Of a DNA stretch of 64,000 nucleotides, positions 1 through 8,174 are shown one piece after another. This stretch comes from Thalassotalea_H castellviae (GTDB lineage Bacteria > Pseudomonadota > Gammaproteobacteria > Enterobacterales > Alteromonadaceae). The translations under genes and the position numbers were made by a program. The stretch lies in contig NZ_JAVRIF010000001.1 of NCBI RefSeq assembly GCF_031846185.1, positions 124,001 to 188,000 on the forward strand. Direction: 5' to 3'. The notes beneath the pieces are model-generated. The model saw nothing but the letters and a program-made list of their open reading frames with translations, did not search any database and was not told where the DNA came from. Each line of letters starts with the position of its first letter. The stretch's first letter is position 1.

Positions 1-363
1 AATGGAAGAAATCCCAGGCACTAACGCAATTTCACCTTCATTACCCGCTTGTAATAAATCTTTAGTTAAGCCAGGACTAATGGCAAATTTTGCGCCGGCA
101 TCAACAGAGCGTTGCAGCATTTCACGATTAGTTACCGTGCCAGAGCCAACAATGGCTTCAGGTAAAGCTTTCGCAATAGTGCTGATCACATCTAAAGCCG
201 CCGGTGTTCTTAAAGTTACTTCAAGTACTTTGATATCCGCTTCAAGTAAAGCTTCAGCGATCGGTAACGCATCTTCTACATCCTTAATCACTAAAACAGG
301 AACTACAGGTCCCATGGCGAAAAGGTCTTTTGGCGCTATTTGCCAATTTTTTGGTGAGGTCAT
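1..363 (-). CDS. eda: KDPG aldolase, partial (C-terminus beyond window edge)
   Basis: This is the first 121 codons of 2-keto-3-deoxy-6-phosphogluconate aldolase. The enzyme splits KDPG into pyruvate and glyceraldehyde 3-phosphate, the last step of the Entner-Doudoroff pathway. The visible protein begins MTSPKNWQIAPKDLF and contains GPVVPVLVIKD, the strongly conserved VLEVTLRTPAAL (with the catalytic Glu of the family), AIVGSGTV and FAISPGL, ending in LVPGISSI. The Schiff-base lysine of the family lies further on and is outside the window. The gene starts 9 bases after the glk stop, so it belongs to the leftward zwf-pgl-edd-glk-eda operon. Identity is secure from the motifs; completeness of the gene cannot be judged here. 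Confidence 0.95.
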   Translation of the reverse strand, partial: MTSPKNWQIAPKDLFAMGPVVPVLVIKDVEDALPIAEALLEADIKVLEVTLRTPAALDVISTIAKALPEAIVGSGTVTNREMLQRSVDAGAKFAISPGLTKDLLQAGNEGEIALVPGISSI

Positions 364-372
364 AATTCCTAG

Positions 373-1347
373 TTATCCTTTGTTTTGAAGGTTGTGTTGT
401 CGAAGGTATGCGGAAGCGCCCAAAATACCAGGCTGCGATTCTGTGATCACAAATGTCGGGATTGTTTGGTTAAACGTTATCCGACCTTTACTTTCGAAAC
501 GACTTCTAAATTCACTTTGTTTTAAATAATCAATAAATCGTGGCACGATACCGCCGGCAATATATACACCGCCAAAACTGGCTAGTGTTAACGATAAATT
601 ACCAGCAAAACTGCCTAAAATTTTACAAAACTGTGCCAATGTTTTTTCGCACAGTTGACATGTATTCGATAGCGCTTTTTCTGAAATATCTTGAGCAGAC
701 AATATTGGTTGTTCAGCTTGTTCAATATGATTTAACGCTTGATAAATTTGCTCTAAACCTAAACCAGATAACAATTGTTCATAGGAAACGTGCTGGTACT
801 GGTTTAATAAATACTCAAGGATTTTGATTTCTGTTTGATCAATCGGGGCAAAATCAACATGTCCACCTTCTCCACCGAGTGCTTGCCATTGACCTTCCGC
901 TAAAGGTACAACGTTTGCTACACCAAGGCCCGTACCTGGTCCACAAATGGAAATAGGCTTACCATCAACAACTTCACCGCCACCAATTTGCACTTTTTGT
1001 TCCTTATTGAGATAAGGTACAGCATGCGCGATTGCCGTATAGTCGTTGATCAATAAAAGTTTGTTCAGTGATAACTCTTCTTTCAAGGCTTTTTGAGAGA
1101 ATGTCCACGGTAAATTGGTCATCGAAATCAGATCATTTTCCACAGGACAAGCAATGGCTAAACAGGCATTAATCGTTTTCTCAGCTAAGTTTTCTTCGTC
1201 TATATAAGTACGGATAACCTCTGATAAACTTTGATAATTACCACATTGATATACTTTCAGTGCAGTGACCGCCGCCCCATGTTCAAAAGTGCCCAATCGG
1301 ATATTAGTGCCACCAATATCCGCAACTAAGTTTATTATTTGACTCAT
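373..1347 (-). CDS. glk: Glucokinase (Glk family, ATP-dependent)
   Basis: This 324-residue protein phosphorylates glucose to glucose 6-phosphate in the cytoplasm, feeding zwf in the same operon. It is the proteobacterial Glk type rather than a ROK kinase: the phosphate-binding ADIGGTN lies at residues 9-15, NDYTAIAHAVP with the likely catalytic Asp at about 102, GPGTGLG at 136-142 and GGEGGHVDFAP at 158-168. The length matches the E. coli enzyme (321 residues). It sits between edd (18 bases upstream) and eda (9 bases downstream), which implies cotranscription with the Entner-Doudoroff genes. The ATG at 1347 gives a normal N-terminus (MSQIINLVADIGGTN). Confidence 0.95.
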   Translation of the reverse strand: MSQIINLVADIGGTNIRLGTFEHGAAVTALKVYQCGNYQSLSEVIRTYIDEENLAEKTINACLAIACPVENDLISMTNLPWTFSQKALKEELSLNKLLLINDYTAIAHAVPYLNKEQKVQIGGGEVVDGKPISICGPGTGLGVANVVPLAEGQWQALGGEGGHVDFAPIDQTEIKILEYLLNQYQHVSYEQLLSGLGLEQIYQALNHIEQAEQPILSAQDISEKALSNTCQLCEKTLAQFCKILGSFAGNLSLTLASFGGVYIAGGIVPRFIDYLKQSEFRSRFESKGRITFNQTIPTFVITESQPGILGASAYLRQHNLQNKG

Positions 1348-1365
1348 CTTTAATGCCCGCGAAGG

Positions 1366-3207
1366 TTATTCATCATCAAAAAGTGAACAAGCACCAGTTT
1401 CAGCGGTACTTAAATTACGACGCATTGCGCCAAATAACTCACGGCCCATACCTAAATGGTGATTATTTTTTTGGAATTGTGCACATTGACGTTGACTTAA
1501 CTCGGCTTCATCAACAAGTAAGTTCAACTCACCAGTTTTACAATTCAGTTCAATAATATCGCCAGTATTAATTTTAGAGATAATGCCGCCATCTAATGCC
1601 TCTGGGCAAAGATGTATTGCTGCTGGCACACGACCTGAAGCACCCGACATTCGTCCATCAGTGACTAATGCTACTTTATGTCCATTTGCTTGTAATACAC
1701 CAAGCGGTGGCGTCAATTTATGTAACTCTGGCATGCCTCGGGCTTTAGGGCCTTGGAAACGAACCACGGCAACAAAATCTTTATTTAATTCACCGGCTTT
1801 GAACGCTGCGTCGATTTCATGTTGGTCTTCAAAGACAATCGCAGGAGCTTTGATCACAACATCATCAACGGGCATAGATGAAGTTTTAATGACCGACGTA
1901 CCAATATTGCCTTTAAGCGTTAATAAACCACCATGTTTACTGAAAGGTTTCTCAAAGGTAGCTATCACTTCTGGATCACCTGATACTTTAGGAATATCAA
2001 CCCAGACTAATTTGCCATCTTCTAACGTTGGTTTTTGAGTATATCGGCTAAGTCCTCTACCACAAATCGTTTCTACGTCTTCGTGAATTAAACCGGCATC
2101 AATTAATTCTTTAAATAATAATGCCATGCCACCTGCTTCTTGGAAGTGGTTTACATCCGCATGACCATTAGGATAAATACGGGTTAATAATGGTACAACT
2201 TCAGATAAATCATGGAAATCATGGAAATTAATGATAATTCCCGCGGCTTTGGCAAACGCAATAATATGCATGATCAAGTTTGTTGAACCACCAGTGGCTA
2301 ATAAAGCAACAATAGCATTAACAATTGATCGTTCATCAACCATTCGGCCAATCGGCATATAATTACCAGATTGTTGAGTAATACGAGTTACTTGACGTGA
2401 CGCAGCTTTGGTTAATTCCTTACGCAGCACAGTGTTAGGTTGTACAAACGAAGCACCGGGTAAATGCAATCCCATAAATTCAACCACTAGTTGATTGGAG
2501 TTCGCCGTACCAAAGAAAGTACAAGTGCCTGGTGCATGATAAGAAGCAGATTCGGCTTCTAATAATTTATCTTTCCCTATTTCGCCTTTCGCGTATTGCT
2601 GACGAACGCGGGCTTTTTCTTTATTTGGAATACCTGAAGGCATTGGTCCTGCTGGTATAAAAACAATTGGCAGATGTCCAAATGACATACTAGCGATTAA
2701 TAAACCTGGGACAATTTTGTCACAGATACCAAGCATTACCGCACCGTCAAACATATTATGTGATAACGCGACAGCCGTAGACATCGCAATCACATCACGA
2801 CTCATTAAGCTAAGATCCATACCATCTTGACCCTGCGTGACACCGTCACACATTGCCGGGACACCACCAGCAAACTGGGCAATACCACCGGTTTCTTTTA
2901 CAGCTTCTTTAATAATAACAGGATATGTTTCATAAGGCTGATGCGCAGAAAGCATTTCATTATAGGCGGAAACAATCGCAATATCCGAATGGTTGACGCC
3001 ACGTAAAATTGCTTTATCTTCTTTACCACACGCTGCAAAACCATGCGCTAAGTTGCCACAAGCTAAATTAGCACGATGAACGGTTTCTGATTTGGCTGCT
3101 TCAATTCGGTTCAAATAAGCAGAACGTGTTGGCTTACTACGTTCGATAATACGATTAGTAATATCGATTATTTCTTTTTTCACAGGTACTTCTGTTGAAT
3201 GACTCAT
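1366..3207 (-). CDS. edd: 6-phosphogluconate dehydratase
   Basis: This 613-residue enzyme converts 6-phosphogluconate to KDPG, the first committed Entner-Doudoroff step. It belongs to the IlvD/Edd iron-sulfur dehydratases. Likely cluster cysteines are Cys120 in the AMCDGVTQGQDGMDLS motif, Cys162 in GICDKIVPG and Cys229 in APGTCTFFGTANS. A second family signature, GRMSGASGRVPAAIHLCPEA, lies near residue 530. Length agrees with E. coli Edd (603). It follows pgl after only 3 bases and precedes glk by 18, so it is the third gene of the zwf operon. The start MSHSTEVPVKK at 3207 is an ATG and leaves no better alternative upstream. Confidence 0.97.
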   Translation of the reverse strand: MSHSTEVPVKKEIIDITNRIIERSKPTRSAYLNRIEAAKSETVHRANLACGNLAHGFAACGKEDKAILRGVNHSDIAIVSAYNEMLSAHQPYETYPVIIKEAVKETGGIAQFAGGVPAMCDGVTQGQDGMDLSLMSRDVIAMSTAVALSHNMFDGAVMLGICDKIVPGLLIASMSFGHLPIVFIPAGPMPSGIPNKEKARVRQQYAKGEIGKDKLLEAESASYHAPGTCTFFGTANSNQLVVEFMGLHLPGASFVQPNTVLRKELTKAASRQVTRITQQSGNYMPIGRMVDERSIVNAIVALLATGGSTNLIMHIIAFAKAAGIIINFHDFHDLSEVVPLLTRIYPNGHADVNHFQEAGGMALLFKELIDAGLIHEDVETICGRGLSRYTQKPTLEDGKLVWVDIPKVSGDPEVIATFEKPFSKHGGLLTLKGNIGTSVIKTSSMPVDDVVIKAPAIVFEDQHEIDAAFKAGELNKDFVAVVRFQGPKARGMPELHKLTPPLGVLQANGHKVALVTDGRMSGASGRVPAAIHLCPEALDGGIISKINTGDIIELNCKTGELNLLVDEAELSQRQCAQFQKNNHHLGMGRELFGAMRRNLSTAETGACSLFDDE

Positions 3208-3210
3208 AAT

Positions 3211-3900
3211 TTACTCCGCCCAATACACATTGGTATTAATTTCAGGGTCTTGTAAAAATGCCCTAATTGGCATTTGTTTAATATCTGTTTCTGCTAATGC
3301 GCTATTAAGCACAGCTTTTTTATTTGCACTACTAATATGAAGAAAAACATTTTTACTGTTTTTTAACGCAGCAAAACTGAAGGATATTCTGTCGTGAGGC
3401 GCTGTTTTAGGACTGACTTTTAGCAATGGAGATTGAGTCGTAAAACAATCATCAATTTCGTCACTACAAGGAAATAAAGACGCGGTATGACCATCTTCAC
3501 CCATGCCTAAAATCAAAACATCTAACGGCAACAATGCAGAATTTGCCGCTAAATTCAGATCGGCTAACGTTTCTTCACAAAGCTCATCACCTTGTTTCAA
3601 ATGAAAAAACTTAGCATTTACCGCATTGTTTTGTAATAAATTCTCATGAACTAAACGAGTATTGCTCGCATCACTTTCTATATTTACCCAACGTTCATCC
3701 GCTAAAGTAATAGTAATATCATTCCAAGGTAAATCTTTTTGTGATAACGCGGTAAAAAAACCTTTTGGTGTTGAACCACCAGAAACAGCAATGCTTGCTT
3801 TCCCTTTTGTCGCGACGGCTTTTGTTAAAATATCAGCAACTTTATCAGCAAGTTGAGAATCTAATTCTTCGCGTTTATCAAATTCATTTAATTGGTACAT
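3211..3900 (-). CDS. pgl: 6-phosphogluconolactonase (DevB type)
   Basis: This enzyme hydrolyses 6-phosphogluconolactone made by Zwf to 6-phosphogluconate. Family motifs are clear: ISGGSTP-like AVSGGSTPKGFF near the N-terminus, LADERWV in the middle and LGMGEDGHTASLFP near residue 135. I place the start at the ATG at 3900 (MYQLNEFDKREEL, 229 residues). The frame can be extended four codons to a GTG at 3912, but the ATG has a GGTGGA Shine-Dalgarno sequence about 4 bases upstream and overlaps the zwf stop as TAATG, a typical coupled start. It lies between zwf and edd and so supplies the missing step between them. Confidence 0.93.
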   Translation of the reverse strand: MYQLNEFDKREELDSQLADKVADILTKAVATKGKASIAVSGGSTPKGFFTALSQKDLPWNDITITLADERWVNIESDASNTRLVHENLLQNNAVNAKFFHLKQGDELCEETLADLNLAANSALLPLDVLILGMGEDGHTASLFPCSDEIDDCFTTQSPLLKVSPKTAPHDRISFSFAALKNSKNVFLHISSANKKAVLNSALAETDIKQMPIRAFLQDPEINTNVYWAE

Positions 3901-5369
3901 TATTCCACCCACTGTCTGTCATCACGTGCTATCAATGAGATAGAAGAAACAGGTCCCCATGAACCAGCAGCATAAGCTTTAGGCGCTTCATTCGTTGATT
4001 TCCATGCGTCTATAATACTGTCTGCCCACGTCCAAGCAGCTTCCACTTCGTCACGGCTAACAAATAATGATTGATTACCATTGATCACTTCTAACATTAA
4101 GCGCTCATAAGCATCTACCACTCGTTGATTTTCATACGTATCTGAAAAGCTCAAATCAAGTTTGTTCTCTTGAATATGCATTTGTGAGGCAATACCAGGT
4201 ATTTTATTCATCATTTGCAATTCAACGCCTTCGTCTGGTTGTAAACGAATGGTCAATTTATTTGCTGGTAAATCTGCATGACTATCTTTAAAGATGTTAT
4301 GTGCTTGTTCTTTAAAGTGAACGACAATTTCGCTATGTTTAGCAGGCATTCTTTTTCCTGTTCTTAAGTAAAAAGGAACACCGGCCCATCGCCAATTATC
4401 AATTTCGGCTTTAATTGCCACAAAAGTTTCAGTATTACTGCTCGTATTAGCACCTTCTTCATTTAAATAACCAGGTACAGGATTACCATTTAAATAACCG
4501 TCAGCATATTGCCCTCGCACAGTTTTATCTTTGACATTACTGCGATCAATAGGGACTAATGCTTTCACTGCTTTTAATTTTTCAGCACGGATACTTTCCG
4601 CACTTAAATCTGCTGGAGGCTCCATGGCTAATAAAGAAAGTATTTGTAATAGGTGATTTTGGATCATGTCACGCATTTGACCAGCATCATCGTAAAAACC
4701 CCAACGACCTTCAATACCAACACTTTCTGCTACCGTTATTTGTACATGATCAATACTGTTTCGATCCCAGTTATTGGTAAACAAAGAATTCGCAAAACGA
4801 AGCACTAATAAATTTAATACCGTTTCTTTACCTAAATAGTGATCAATTCGATAAATTTGATTTTCGTTGAAATAACGCGAAACTTGGTCATTAATCACTT
4901 TCGATGATTCTAAACAATGGCCAATGGGTTTTTCCATCACAACACGATCAGCAGGTGTAATTAAACCGGCTGCTTTTAAACCGTCAGAGATATCACCATA
5001 AATAGCAGGAGGCGTTGAAAAATAATAAACACGTGTTTTATGACCGTTCGCTAACGTATCCGCTAAATTTTTATAAGCTTTCGTGTCTTTAAAATCTAAT
5101 TGCTGATAAACAAGGCGAGATTTGAAACGTTCAATAACGTCGTCATTTAATCCTTCTTTCACAAAATTGGTCAGGTTCTCCATGACAAACTCAGTAAAAT
5201 CCTCAAGACTACTATCTTGTCTTGCTACAGCAACGATACGGCTTTCAGGATTTAACAAACCTACTTGATCAAGTTGATAAAGTGCTGGTAATAACTTTCG
5301 ACGAGATAAATCACCAAGCGCACCAAAGAGTACAATTTCACTAGCAGACTGATAATCGGTGTTTTTCAT
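3900..5369 (-). CDS. zwf: Glucose-6-phosphate 1-dehydrogenase
   Basis: This 489-residue enzyme oxidises glucose 6-phosphate with NAD(P)+ to the lactone and is the entry to both the Entner-Doudoroff and the oxidative pentose phosphate routes. The dinucleotide motif GALGDLSRRK is at residues 16-25 and the substrate-binding RIDHYLGKE signature at 174-182, followed by the conserved VLNLLVLRFAN. Length equals that of E. coli Zwf (491). It is the first gene of the leftward operon, and two HexR-type palindromes lie 33 and 94 bases or so upstream of its ATG. Its stop overlaps the pgl start by one base. Confidence 0.97.
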   Translation of the reverse strand: MKNTDYQSASEIVLFGALGDLSRRKLLPALYQLDQVGLLNPESRIVAVARQDSSLEDFTEFVMENLTNFVKEGLNDDVIERFKSRLVYQQLDFKDTKAYKNLADTLANGHKTRVYYFSTPPAIYGDISDGLKAAGLITPADRVVMEKPIGHCLESSKVINDQVSRYFNENQIYRIDHYLGKETVLNLLVLRFANSLFTNNWDRNSIDHVQITVAESVGIEGRWGFYDDAGQMRDMIQNHLLQILSLLAMEPPADLSAESIRAEKLKAVKALVPIDRSNVKDKTVRGQYADGYLNGNPVPGYLNEEGANTSSNTETFVAIKAEIDNWRWAGVPFYLRTGKRMPAKHSEIVVHFKEQAHNIFKDSHADLPANKLTIRLQPDEGVELQMMNKIPGIASQMHIQENKLDLSFSDTYENQRVVDAYERLMLEVINGNQSLFVSRDEVEAAWTWADSIIDAWKSTNEAPKAYAAGSWGPVSSISLIARDDRQWVE

Positions 5370-5401
5370 AAGGGGTAACTCTCTAGTTTAAATAATTTAA
5401 T

Positions 5402-5416
5402 TGTAACTAAACTACA
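5402..5416. promoter_or_regulatory. Putative HexR operator 1 (zwf-proximal)
   Basis: The 15-mer TGTAACTAAACTACA is an imperfect palindrome matching the HexR-type pattern TGTAxTxxxxTTACA when read on the other strand (TGTAGTTTAGTTACA). It lies 33 bases upstream of the zwf start, a position suited to repression of the zwf operon. The link to HexR is inference from the family's known motif and from the adjacent hexR gene. Confidence 0.75.
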
Positions 5417-5462
5417 TTTGGCACTAATTTAGCGTTTGTTGGCAGTTCAGTAAAGAACTTTT

Positions 5463-5477
5463 TGTAACTTTACTACA
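5463..5477. promoter_or_regulatory. Putative HexR operator 2
   Basis: TGTAACTTTACTACA differs from the operator 61 bases to its left at only two central positions (TTT versus AAA core) and has the same orientation. It sits in the middle of the divergent zwf/hexR intergenic region, so it could serve zwf, hexR autoregulation or both. Confidence 0.75.
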
Positions 5478-5662
5478 AAATGATATTTCCCGATGTTTTA
5501 ACGGCAATATTAACTAAAATTTCATGCTATACATTATTAAACATTTGCACAAAATTGCCATTATGTTTTATATTATTAAGAAAAATGAAAGAAATTTTCA
5601 TTTTTTCTGTTTTATATTGAGAAAATTAATTACACTTAATAAAAATAACTATGGTGGTAATG

Positions 5663-6514
5663 ATGAATATTTTAGAAAAAATAGCGAATGAATTAGACAC
5701 ATTCAGTAAATCAGAACGTAAAGTTGCTGAAGTGATTATGTCATCCCCTAACACAGTTATTCATGCAAGCATTGCTGCTTTAGCTAAACAAGCGAACATC
5801 AGTGAACCTACTGTTAACCGTTTTTGTCGAAGATTAGACACTAAAGGCTATCCAGATTTTAAATTACATTTAGCCCAAAGTTTGGCAAATGGTACTCCTT
5901 ATGTAAACAGACACGTTGATGAAAATGACAGCGCCGATGAATATACCGCTAAAATTTTTGAATCGACCATGGCGAGTCTTGAATTAGCCCGCAAAAGTTT
6001 AGATACCAACACGATAAATCGTTCCGTTGACCTACTAACTCAAGCCAACAAAATCTCCTTCTTTGGTTTAGGTGCTTCCGCCGTAGTGGCGCATGATGCC
6101 TTAAATAAGTTTTTTCGTTTTAATGTTCCTGTTGTTTATTTTGATGACATATTAATGCAACGAATGAGTGCTATTAATAGTCAACAAGGAGATGTTGTTG
6201 TTGTTATCTCCCACACAGGAAGAACAAAGTCTTTAGTTGAAGTTGCTAGTTTAGCTAAAGAAAATGATGCTACCGTCATCGGTATCACAACAGAAGGTAC
6301 ACCACTAGCTAAAGAATGTAACATTGTCTTATCTGTCGATGTTGCTGAAGACACTGACTTATATATGCCAATGTCGTCTCGAATTGCTCAATTAGCACTT
6401 ATTGATATTTTAGCAACAGGTTTCACCTTACGCCGTGGTACTAAATTTAGAGACAATTTGAAGAAAGTAAAAGATAGCTTAAGAAGCTCTCGTTTTGAAA
6501 GAAAAGAACCATAA
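5663..6514 (+). CDS. hexR: HexR transcriptional regulator (RpiR family)
   Basis: This regulator has an N-terminal RpiR-type helix-turn-helix (SERKVAEVI, IAALAKQANISEPTVNRFCRRL at about residues 17-60) and a C-terminal SIS sugar-phosphate domain (FFGLGASAVVAHDALNKFFR, VVVISHTGRTKSLVE). In relatives HexR binds KDPG and controls Entner-Doudoroff and central carbon genes. The stretch DFKLHLAQSLANGTPYVNR is nearly the same as in E. coli HexR. I choose the ATG at 5663 (MNILEKIANEL, 283 residues) because it aligns with MNMLEKI of E. coli and has GGTGG just upstream; in-frame ATGs also occur at 5651 and 5660. It is divergent from zwf and 35 bases upstream of pyk. Confidence 0.93.
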   Translation: MNILEKIANELDTFSKSERKVAEVIMSSPNTVIHASIAALAKQANISEPTVNRFCRRLDTKGYPDFKLHLAQSLANGTPYVNRHVDENDSADEYTAKIFESTMASLELARKSLDTNTINRSVDLLTQANKISFFGLGASAVVAHDALNKFFRFNVPVVYFDDILMQRMSAINSQQGDVVVVISHTGRTKSLVEVASLAKENDATVIGITTEGTPLAKECNIVLSVDVAEDTDLYMPMSSRIAQLALIDILATGFTLRRGTKFRDNLKKVKDSLRSSRFERKEP

Positions 6515-6549
6515 CTTATTATTAATTAGTTTTTAGACTAAGGATTAAA

Positions 6550-8001
6550 ATGCCTAGAAGAACGAAAATTGTTGCGACTTTAGGTCCTGCAACAGAAGAT
6601 AGAGAAACGTTAAAGAATGTGCTCGCTGCCGGTGTTAACGTTGTTCGCTTAAATTTTTCACACGGTACTGCTGAAGATCATATTCAACGAGCTAAAACAG
6701 TACGCGAAGTTGCCAATGAACTTGGTATATATGTAGGTATTTTAGGAGATTTACAAGGTCCTAAAATCCGTGTTTCCACGTTCAAAAATGGTCCGATCAA
6801 ACTTGCCATTGGTGATAAATTTGAGTTAGATGCCACACTGCCAAAAGGCGAAGGTTGCCAGGAAAAAGTGGGTATAGACTATAAAAAATTACCTGAAGAT
6901 GTTTCACAAGGCGATATTTTATTACTTGATGATGGACGTGTGCAGCTAAAGGTATTAAAAACAGTTGGCCCATCTGTTTTCACTGAAGTGACTGTTGGAG
7001 GTCCTTTATCAAACAATAAAGGCATAAACCGACAAGGTGGTGGTTTAACCGCCCCAGCTTTAACGGATAAAGATAAAGAAGATATTAAAACAGCAGCTAA
7101 AATCAATGTTGATTTTCTAGCGGTTTCTTTCCCACGTGATGCTGCAGATATGCGTGAAGCGCGTTTGTTAGCACAAGAAGCTGGCTGCGAAGCACAACTT
7201 GTTTCTAAAATAGAACGTGCTGAAGCCGTAAACGATGACAAAGTGTTAGATGACATTATTTTAGCGTCTGACGTTGTTATGGTAGCGCGTGGTGATTTAG
7301 GTGTTGAAATAGGCGATGCTGCGCTTGTTGGCAAACAAAAGCACATTATTGCTCGAAGTCGTAAATTAAATCGTGTCGTTATTACTGCCACCCAAATGAT
7401 GGAAACCATGATTGAGCAACCAATGCCAACACGTGCTGAAGTGATGGATGTGGCAAACGCTGTACTTGATGGTACTGATGCTGTGATGTTGAGTGCTGAA
7501 ACGGCTGCAGGTAAATACCCTGTTGAAACAGTCAAAGCCATGTCTGAAGTTTGTCTAGGCGCTGAAACTCATCGCTCTGTGAATACTTCAGGTCATCGTA
7601 TGGACATAACTTTTACTGAAATTTCTGAAACCATTTCACTTTCAGCCATGTATGCAGCAAACCATTTAGACGGTGTGAAAGCGATTATTGCTTTAACTGA
7701 ATCAGGGCATACCAGTAAATTAATGTCACGAATTACCTCAGGTTTACCGATTTATTCACTTTCACGTCACAATAAAACATTAAACAAGACGGCTATTTAC
7801 CGTGGTGTTTATCCGGTTGAATTTGACTCAACGGAAAGCAGTAATGACGATTTAGCCAGAGACGTTTTAAAAGCTGTTATTGATAAATCAGATTTAGCTG
7901 TAGGAGATAAAGTAATATTTACTCACGGTGATCTGATGGAAACAGTTGGTGCAACGAACACTTTAAAAATTCTTAACGTCAAAAAAGAAAATCTTTCATA
8001 A
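6550..8001 (+). CDS. pyk: Pyruvate kinase (PykA type)
   Basis: This 483-residue enzyme makes pyruvate and ATP from phosphoenolpyruvate and ADP. The N-terminus MPRRTKIVATLGPATEDRET and the segment VRLNFSHGTAEDH resemble PykA (pyruvate kinase II) more than PykF. SKIERAEAV carries the catalytic Lys, MVARGDLGVEIG the divalent-cation site, and TQMMETMIEQPMPTRAE the conserved active-site helix. A Shine-Dalgarno-like AAGGA precedes the ATG. It lies 35 bases after hexR, so it is probably cotranscribed with the regulator, and it ends at a clear hairpin terminator before pfkA. Confidence 0.96.
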   Translation: MPRRTKIVATLGPATEDRETLKNVLAAGVNVVRLNFSHGTAEDHIQRAKTVREVANELGIYVGILGDLQGPKIRVSTFKNGPIKLAIGDKFELDATLPKGEGCQEKVGIDYKKLPEDVSQGDILLLDDGRVQLKVLKTVGPSVFTEVTVGGPLSNNKGINRQGGGLTAPALTDKDKEDIKTAAKINVDFLAVSFPRDAADMREARLLAQEAGCEAQLVSKIERAEAVNDDKVLDDIILASDVVMVARGDLGVEIGDAALVGKQKHIIARSRKLNRVVITATQMMETMIEQPMPTRAEVMDVANAVLDGTDAVMLSAETAAGKYPVETVKAMSEVCLGAETHRSVNTSGHRMDITFTEISETISLSAMYAANHLDGVKAIIALTESGHTSKLMSRITSGLPIYSLSRHNKTLNKTAIYRGVYPVEFDSTESSNDDLARDVLKAVIDKSDLAVGDKVIFTHGDLMETVGATNTLKILNVKKENLS

Positions 8002-8021
8002 ATAAATTTTGAAAGAAATTT

Positions 8022-8062
8022 AAAAGGTAACTGTTTGATGAAATCAAGTAGTTACCTTTTTT
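8022..8062 (+). terminator. Rho-independent terminator after pyk
   Basis: An 11-base-pair perfect stem (AAAAGGTAACT at 8022-8032 with AGTTACCTTTT at 8050-8060) ends in a T-run 21 bases after the pyk stop. It separates hexR-pyk from pfkA. Confidence 0.8.
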
Positions 8063-8174
8063 GATCTTGCTCAATTCCATGTGTTTTTCACTACTATTCA
8101 TATTTCTTATATTCCCAAAGCAGTATTTCAATGTTAGATTTTATCTAGGCACAAGCTAAAAAACACCAAAAAAC

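Noticed and set aside
3900..3912. GTG-started extension of pgl
   Set aside because: The ATG four codons further in has a proper GGTGGA site and a TAATG coupling with zwf, so the extension is unlikely.
5582..5604. Inverted repeat AAAATGAAA/TTTCATTTT with a T-run in the hexR leader
   Set aside because: It looks like a terminator but the stem has a single G-C pair and lies in very AT-rich DNA, so it is too weak to call.
6879..7541. A 220-codon open frame on the minus strand inside pyk
   Set aside because: It is antisense to the strongly conserved pyruvate kinase, is Ser/Thr-rich with no recognisable domain, and arises from the codon pattern of pyk.
8130..8150. TAGATTTTATCTA palindrome before pfkA
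   Set aside because: Five-base arms of A/T-rich sequence and no link to a known regulator.
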